Positions 56,401 to 64,000 of a stretch of 64,000 nucleotides of DNA are shown one piece after another; position 1 is the stretch's first letter; each line of letters begins with the position of its first letter. Where the stretch lies: assembly GCA_036346205.1 (NCBI GenBank), contig JARFJB010000537.1, positions 1 through 64,000 of the forward strand. The letters are read 5' to 3'. Origin of the DNA: Vesta saturnalis. Its lineage: Eukaryota; Arthropoda; Insecta; Coleoptera; Lampyridae. The notes under the pieces were generated by a model. That model ran no database searches, was not told the origin of the DNA, and saw only the letters and a program-made list of their open reading frames with translations. The translations under genes were made by a program, and so were the position numbers.

Positions 56401-59400
56401 CCTTAAAACGAATTCCTTGTTTACCGGTTAAAATCCGCTCGAAAATTTTTTCTTGCCGAACTTTATATGATCCCAACGTCACAAATTTGAACGTTTCCTT
56501 TCCGGGCCTAAAACTTAGGGGCAACACAAAGGTGTAAAGGTTTGTAAAATAGTTAACCTTTATTATCTGGTCAGGTAAACAAAAATAATTGGATTAGGTT
56601 CCCATTGGATTAGAAAACCATTATCTTAAAATATTTTAATGGCGTTTATTCCTTAGCAACACTTTTAAATTGGTTTTTGCAGGGTTTTTTAAGAATTCCA
56701 ATTTTACATTTTTTCGGTTTAGAAATTTCTACCTGTCGTGGAATTTTCTTAAAAATTTAATGCGTTTAGATAAAAATATTGGATTTAGATTCTTTCCCGA
56801 ATTTCCCAATAAAGGGTCACAACCGAAGTTGGTTAAATTTAAATATAATCCTTATTTAATTTAAAGGTTCAAAACATAAAATGGAAGTTGTACTGTCAAA
56901 AATTAAAACCTTAATTTAATTTTTAAGCCGAAAGCAGTACCAAACCAATTTTTAAAAGAAAGGTTTGGAACCAGGCCGGTTAAAACAATAAGGGAAAAAA
57001 CAAATAAAACCAAATACTTTAAAAAAAATTTCTGAAGGTTCTGTAAAACAAAAAGTTTTATTCTAAGGAAAAAAAGAAAAATTTAAAAAAAAATCCCTGT
57101 TAAAAAATTTTGATGGAAAAATCACAAGTAAGGTTAAAAGAAATAAATTAAGAATTCTTTTAAAAATTGGGTCCAATCAATTTAAAACAAGTTGCGTTCT
57201 TAATTTAAAAAGTTAATTAGGGTTAAAAGGTAAAAAGGCCAAAAAAATTAAACCAACCCTACCAACCCCGTTAATTAAGACCAAAACCCAAAAACCCCAA
57301 AAAATAAGTCACCCCCACATCGTCAAGGCTGGGCCCAAAAAGGCCTTTATACAAAAAAATTAAAATTCCACGGGCTGAAAACCCCGAAAAAAACCTAAAA
57401 TGGGACAAAAAATTTTCAAAAGCCTATTGGGAGAAAATTATCAATTAAAAAGGTCCAAAAAAACCATAAAAATAAGGGTAAAAACGGTCTCCCAGGGTTT
57501 GGACTCTAAATGGGGCCACAATGGGTTCTCTTAATCAAAACTTATTCAAGGTTCCAAAATTAATATTACATTTCCTTTAAAATTTTATACCCCACTACTT
57601 TTCGAAACCCCAAAAAATTTTGTCCCTTTTAAACCCCAAACTTTTTATAAAGAATTTAAGAAAATCCACGAAGCCACAACTTCCTGGTAACGGAACCCAA
57701 TTGGAATATACAAAAAAAACACCAACTGGGTGAAACATTGAAATTTTAACTGGGAACAAAATTTTACAAATTAACCTAGTAAAATAACTAAATTTAACCC
57801 CATAACCCTTACCAGTAAATAAGTTTTAAAAAGAATTTAATAAATTAAAACTCCTTTAATTGTTTAGAATTTTGTCTGGGTAAAATTTAAAATTTTGCTA
57901 AATTACATTTTTTTATTTATGTTTAGGCGTCTTACATGCTTAACTTACTTTTTAAAAGCCTCCGAAATAAATTATTTATTTTAAATAAAGCCCTTAAATA
58001 AAAGGACTTTAGGAAAGGCCAATAAGGTTTAAAATTTGGTTAACAAGAAACTTCCCATTAAAATCTTCCTAAAAGAAATTGCCAAAAAAAACGCAAGTAC
58101 CCAATTCACTAAAAATAGACCAATAATTATAAAAAAGAAATGGAAAATAAACGGAATTTTCCCATCCTTTAATGTTAATGATTTATTTTAATGGAAAATT
58201 TTTAAAATTTTCCTAAAATACGGCTTAACGTAAAACTTGTAAAAGACAGTTTGAAATTTAAAAAGTTTTGCTTTGAACGTGGTTTTGCTTTAACGGTATA
58301 TTTAATCTTGGCATTTTCCTTTTTGCTAATCGAAAATTTTTAACTTTTTTATTTAAAGTTAAATTTTAAAAACATTGATAGTTGAATTTTAAGTTTTATA
58401 AATGTTTTATTAGTGTATCGGTCTGTTCCTTAAATTCTTTCTTGATTTTGGTATAATTAAACCCAGCTTTCCCTTTAAAAATTGCAACTTAAATATGCGA
58501 AAAATTGAAATGGCGGTAAGTCCATTCTTGTGGTACTGGAATTTCAGTTGCACTGGAACTTTCTTTCCTAAGTTTTTTTATTGAACCTTCTATAATTTTT
58601 ATAGGTAATTATAAAGAGCCTAAAGGTGCTTTTGGTTTTTTAACATTCAAATTTTATCCTTTTGCAATTTTTTTTCTTTTTTTGTAATGAATTTTGAAAT
58701 AAAGTATCTTTTATTGGTTTCTTTTCAAAACAATTTGATTTGGATTTGTTTCTGTTTTTACCAAGTTTTTGATTTATTTTAATTGTTCTATATTTTTATT
58801 TTTTCCTTTCGAATTTTAACCGGCGGGCTTTTCTTTTTTAAAGTTGGGAACTTAATATGGGCCTTGAAATAATAAAAGTTGACTCAAAATCTTTGGTTTT
58901 AAACGTTATTTTAGTAGAAATGGTATAATTGAAACATTCAAGGGTTTTTTACATGTAAAAACAATTAATTAAAAATTTTAATTAAATAATTTAGGGAAAC
59001 AAAATTCACCTAAATAATTTTAATGCATTCCCCAAATATCTTTGCAGATTTATTTTCCTAAAATTTGTAATTGAAGTTTGAAAATATAAAACAACTTCAA
59101 TTGGTTCTACACTTCTTACCTTATTTTTCGAAAACCACAAAACCACAAACCCATGCCAAAAAAAAAATGAACCCTAAACAACCCTCCTTTTTCCAATTGT
59201 TAATTGGATTAAATATTGGTTCTGACAACATCACTTTGGTGAAAACCAAAATACCCTCCTAAAACGATTCTAAAAATATGAATGTTTTGGTTAATATAAA
59301 CAGCGAGGCCTTTACAAAGGCCAACTAATTACAAAATCCAAAAAAAGTTTCAAACCACCACAAACAAACCGGCCTTCCATTCCAAAAATGTTCCCTCCGC

Positions 59401-62400
59401 GAGAAATTTACGGGGGCCAACAATGGTGGGTTGAATGGGCCTAATACCCACCCTGTATTTTTCAACACCTACCAGTTACCCCTAACCCCAACCCAAAAAA
59501 ATGGGGACAAGGAAAGAAGAGTTTAACCCCATACCCATAATCCCCTAAAAAGAAAGTTAAAAAACCCTTAACCCAAACAATGTGGCGTCATCAAATAAAA
59601 ATCCCATAAATAGAATTCATTAAAAAGTGGCTGTTTTCGGGTTTTGCACCAGGGAACTGATGGCCCATTATCCAACCAGAACCAAAAAAGACAGGGCCTC
59701 ATAAGGCACAGGACCCAGCCCCCCAACAAACCTTAAGGGTCCCTCTCAATGCATTTTTTTCCCGACTAATGGTTTGAAATAGTTCCCCTATAACCCCTTG
59801 TTTTTTATTTTATTCAAACAAACAAAATTTGGTTGCGGTTTTTCAAAGAATTGGTAGGGTTCCAAAAGGGAAAAAAGGTAGTTCTTGATCAAGATAAAAG
59901 AAATTTAAACCCTAAAAAATTTCAATATTTGGCGCCATAAGTTAAAAATTGGTTGGCTTAAAAGGAGACAAATGCAAAAGGTCTTCCCGCACTCATCAAA
60001 AAAAATTATTTTTAATGCATGACTGGTGATTGGAACCATAAAAATTACTTTGGGCTTCATGGTTGATTCCCAAGTTAGCCCCAAAAAAATTTGAGAGCAT
60101 TCTTAATAGCCAACCTTTTTTAGTAACCTAAATTTTCCTGTGCTACTTATTAATGAAATTTGGTTCACCTTCAAGTAAAAAAAAGTTGGGGTCTATCCAG
60201 GATTTAAAATTTCTGTACATTCAACGGAAAATAATCTAGTTCTTTAGCCAAGGTTTTATTAGATTTTTAACGAACCAATTATTGGAAATTTAAGGTTATT
60301 AAAAATCATTTTAAAAAAAAGAAACAAAACGTCACTTGAACTCTTTAAAAGCAACGCCCAGTTATTAATTATTTCTATTAACAATTTGATGGGTTTAATT
60401 TAGCAAACCCTACTCCCTTACCATAGGTTTTTGATTTATTTCCAAAGCTAAAAGAGTTTGGGGAAAAATTTAAGCAATGACGCGTTAAAAAACAACCTTC
60501 AGTAAGACTGAGTTTTCATAGTTCATACAACAATTGGAAAAGTGGCACTTAAAATTATTTAAAAATAATGTTGAATATCTGGTTTAAATTGTCACCCAGT
60601 TGCACTTTAACGTAATTTACCAAATTCAATAAAGATTTCCTTGAAAACCATTCCAAAACGAATTAAATTTTTAATTTAAATAATTAAATTTCAATTTAAG
60701 AAAAAATAATCACATGGAAAATCAAGTTGTAAAGAAAGGATTTATTTATTGGGATTCCGGAAAATGACACAACGCAAATACCCACATTTCATTTAAGGTT
60801 TTGGTGGAAATAGGGCGTGGGAATTGGTTGAGTTTCTAAACCGGCAATCCAGAGACTTTTCAAAAGGCACCCCCTACGCCGTAGGAATTTCCAATCACGT
60901 GAAGCCCAATAAAAAACAACACCTTAAGAACTCTTTAAAAATTGTAATAAATATCTGTTGCCGAAAGGTTTTTAATTTTCGAATAAGTTTGGAGCCATTA
61001 AAACGCGGTTTTCCATTTATACCAGTATTTAAGCGCTTGTCCAAAATTCTAAACCTGGAATTTTTACTATAATTAAATAATTATTAATAAAATTTTATTA
61101 CATATAATTTTAAAAATGGGTGTAAAGAAACCATTTAGGAATTTAAATAGAAAACCCACCGTAAAATTAAATTGTTTTAAAGGGGGTAATTATTGATCAG
61201 TTCATTGCCCATTCGTTCTTGAGTATTTAAGAGCGATATTCATTTTACCACTCCCTTTGGTGACTTCTTAAATCCGGTTTAAACTTAATTGGTAAAAAAA
61301 TTTTTCCCTTAAAAAATTAATTTTGGGGTTAAAAAGTGTTTTACCCAAAATCAGAAATTTAGGATCTTAGAAGAGATTTTACCCCAAGGTAATAACGAAT
61401 TGTTAATTAATAAAAAAGGTGTTTTAAAAATTTTAGCAATTTTTCATTTAAACTTGTTTTTTTTTAAAAATTTTTGAACTTTATAAATTTTAATAATTAT
61501 AAATTAATTTTATATTATTTTTTATAATTAAATATTTTTTTCAAGAGGCCCTTGAATTTTAAACTCTTATTAATTTTAAAATTTGAACCGTTGTTAATGG
61601 CATCCCGTAAATGTTATGGGAATGGACTTTTATATTTTAAATGGAATGTATATTATTCAATTTTGGATTTACGAAGTTTTAGTTGGATTTTCAAGTTTGT
61701 TCCTAAAATAAGTTTTAAGAATTTATTTTTAACAAAAATTAAAATAACTAGTTTAAAACTTGGTTATTTTCTAAGAAAGGAAAAAATTAAAAATAAATGT
61801 AAGATTTCATTTTCTGGCTTAATTATCGGGTGGAATTTAATTTTGAAAAAACTTTGTTTTGTTAAAGGAACCCTGGGTTTTTAAATTTTGGAATTTTCCT
61901 TTTCGAACGTTGGTTTCCTTCCTGCCCAATTTTTAGTTATTACGTTTTTGTGAATCCTAAAATTGTTAATTTTTCTTTCGGGGGAAAAATTTACCCAAAT
62001 TTTAAAAAATAAAATTTTCCCAAAAAGGGTGGGTTTTTTTTTGGGGAAATTTTTAAAGAAGGAAAAAAATTTGAATGGGGTTTTTGGGTTTCCTTTATTG
62101 CCCCCAAATTTACCCAAAAAGTTTCCCAAAATTTTTAAAACCCCCTTTTTCGTTCAAAAAAAAAATTTTAAGCCTTTTTCCCTTTTTTTTTTTTTAAAAA
62201 AAATCAAAGGGAAAAAACCAGGTTAAAAAGTTGATTTGCCAACCCTAAAATTTTTTTCTTTTTTCTTTTAAAATTTCTTACCCTTTTTTTTGGTCCTCCA
62301 TTAAATTTTTTTAAACCTTGGCTTTTTCGTTTTCCCAGGGAAATTTTTTTTTTTTTTTTTAAAATTCTTTTTGTTTCCCTAACCCTTTTTCCATTTTAAA

Positions 62401-63354
62401 CCAAACACGAGATCCTGGAACAAATAATTTTCTTTTAATTTCAAATTTTTTTAATGTTCATTTTTTATTCTTTTTTTAAAATTTTTATTTTTTTCTTTTT
62501 TTTTTTAAAATCCCCTTTCAGTCCTTTTCCCTTTCCTTTTTTTGGGAAAAATTTTAAAGGTTTAATTTTAAATTTGTTTTGGGGTTGGGAAATTTTTTTT
62601 TTAAAAAAAATTTTTTGATTTTTAATTTCTTTTAGCAAAAATTTTTTTTCCCAAAATTTTTCTATTTTGTTTTTAAATTTTAAACGAAAACCCCCGAAAA
62701 TATTTTTTCTTTGTAATTTGTTCCCAAAAAATTTTAAAATTTTGGGAAAAAAAATTTTTCGGATTTTCCTTTTTTTTCTAAATTTAAATTTATGTTTTTT
62801 TTTGGGTTTTTTTCTTAAAATTTAAATTGGGGAAAATTTTTTCCCCCTTTTTTTGAAAAAAAACCCAAAACTTTTTTTCTTTTAAAAAAATTTTTTATTT
62901 TAAACTTTTTATTTTAAAAATTAAAGGGGGTTTTTATAAAACAGAAAAATTTTTCCCCAAAATCCCGGGGATTTTTTTTTTAAAAACATTTTTAAAAGGG
63001 GTTTTTTGTTTTTGGGTTTTAAATCTGTTTTTCTTAAAATTTTAAAACCTTTTTTTGGGAAAATCCCTTTTCCAAAATTTGGGCCCAAAAAAAATTTTTA
63101 ACCTTTTACGTAAAAGTTCCTTTTTTTAATTTTCCCCGGGTAATTTAATTTTTCTCAAAAAATTTTTTTTAAAAAAATTTTTTAAAAAAAATTTTCAAAA
63201 AATTTTTACCCTTTTGGCCCCAAAAATTTTTTTAAATAAAATTTTAAATTTTAAATTTTTTTTTTCCCCCTTAAATTTTTTTTTTTTAAAAATTTATTTT
63301 TTTTTTTTTTTGAAAAATTTTTAAAATTTAAAAAAAGGGTTTTTAAAAAATTTA

Positions 63355-63887
63355 GACATCATCTGACCACACATGCTCATTATGGATATTAAATATGCCA
63401 TTTCTGGTAAAAGTTACCTCATCAACAAGAAGAACATTACTAACAAAGTCTTTATCTCTTCTAATTTGTCTCAGCAGCCATTGGCAAAATTCAACTTTAG
63501 TGTGTTTCTAAAAGATCCTGATCTTGTTGCAGGTGAAAGGGCTTCAGCTGTTGGTCTTTTAATATTCTCCAATAGGTTACCTTAGAAACTCCCGTTTGTA
63601 GCGATAGTCTTTTAGTACTGATTCTTGGACTCTCTTCTACTACATTTAAAACATTTTCTTCATTTCTCAATATGCATTTTGTTCTTTTGCTTCCATGAAA
63701 TTGAGTAGCAGGTGAAACAGTTCCAATTTCACTTATCCGCCTATCTACTGCCACAAATGTTTTTCTATTGGGAACAACGCGTCCTGGATATTTATGAAAT
63801 GTATTTTCACAGCCTTTTCAGAATTTCTTTGGCATTCCCCTAGTACTAAATGCATGTCAGCATATTCAGAAAATGTGTATCTTACCG
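63355..63887 (-). pseudogene. DUF4817-like Tc1/mariner-superfamily transposase, cut by the block
   Basis: On the minus strand the protein begins near 63,887 with YADMHLVLGECQRNSEKAV (DUF4817-type helix-turn-helix), shifts frame near 63,770, and continues in a frame with FHGSKRTKCILRNEENVL, ESPRISTKRLSLQTGVSKVT and LKPFHLQQDQDLLETH. A further frame gives WLLRQIRRDKDFVSNVLLVD and EVTFTRNGIFNIHNEHVW, with the first catalytic Asp. The rest of the core should follow below 63,355 but the sequence there is the homopolymer block. It is a different family from the DD41D copy at 9.3 kb. Confidence 0.8.
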
Positions 63888-64000
63888 TTTTTGTATTTGG
63901 TTATTAATAATAGTAAGTAATAAACCTTAGTTATGTATCGAATGATTATAAATTTTGACAACTACACCGAGTGACAGGAGCCTACTAAGATCCGAAGAGT
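63888..64000. other. Unassigned DNA at window end
   Basis: Probably the 5' flank or terminal repeat of the transposase fragment; no second repeat end is available for comparison. Confidence 0.3.

Larger units (their letters stand above)
36990..63352. other. ~26 kb homopolymer-dominated block, probable consensus artefact
   Basis: From GTTTTTAAACGGGGCCC at 36,995 the sequence turns into long runs of A and T with doubled and tripled G and C, and this ends as sharply at about 63,352. The first 5 kb and last 1.5 kb are the most extreme. In between, complexity rises and falls; patches near 43,900-45,000, 52,140-52,260 and 55,200-56,560 look like real DNA with many indels. Every open frame in the block is composed of F, K, N, L and similar residues and none is a gene, apart from the hAT island near 50 kb. 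I read this as uncorrected long-read sequence, not biology. Confidence 0.7.

Noticed and set aside
55200..56560. Higher-complexity patch with coding-like codons on the minus strand
   Set aside because: Frames break every few dozen bases and I could not place any motif of a known transposon or gene with confidence.

Overview
The window is AT-rich eukaryotic DNA, most likely from an insect or another arthropod. It is almost wholly repetitive: I found no bacterial gene structure and no host gene that I can name. The inference of an arthropod rests on the mix of families: a Penelope-like retroelement, a ZMYM1-type hAT transposon, two kinds of Tc1/mariner transposase (a DD41D type and a DUF4817-like one), a classical DD34D mariner and a Polinton/Maverick.

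Layout. 1-1,240: tandem repeats. 1,250-4,260: broken Penelope-like reverse transcriptase fragments, one on the minus strand and a second pair forming a large palindrome. 4,260-8,870: mostly unassigned AT-rich DNA with a fold-back repeat and a few tiny ORFs. 8,873-10,580: a nearly intact DD41D Tc1/mariner-type transposon with two sets of inverted repeats and one frameshift. 10,931-15,427: a decayed hAT transposon with an 8-bp target duplication. 15,436-17,350: unassigned DNA, possible exon-like ORFs and tRNA-like repeats. 17,350-35,720: a DD34D mariner pseudogene split in two by a ~17.5 kb Polinton (17,490-35,023). 35,720-36,990: unassigned. 36,990-63,352: about 26 kb of very low complexity, homopolymer-dominated sequence that looks like an unpolished or artefactual long-read consensus, with one readable hAT fragment near 50 kb. 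63,353-64,000: readable DNA again, starting inside a DUF4817-like transposase.

The Polinton is the centre of the window. Its terminal inverted repeats are 758 and 793 bp. Inside are, in order: small unknown ORFs (+); on the minus strand a retrovirus-like integrase with SH3-like and chromodomain tail, an unknown protein, a conserved Polinton protein of unknown function and an A32/FtsK-type packaging ATPase; on the plus strand a phospholipase-A2-domain minor virion protein, an adenain-like cysteine protease, a penton-like minor capsid protein, a 53-residue cysteine-rich protein, the double-jelly-roll major capsid protein and a small unknown protein; and finally a ~4 kb protein-primed family B DNA polymerase on the minus strand. 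The set covers integration, replication, packaging, virion assembly and maturation, so the element has a full virus-like (adintovirus/Polinton) gene plan. Nearly every long gene is broken by frameshifts while catalytic motifs survive; this may be decay, or indel errors in a poorly polished assembly.

The Polinton sits in a mariner reading frame, and joining across the insertion gives continuous mariner homology with a diverged 6-bp target duplication. This gives a clear order of events (mariner first, Polinton second).
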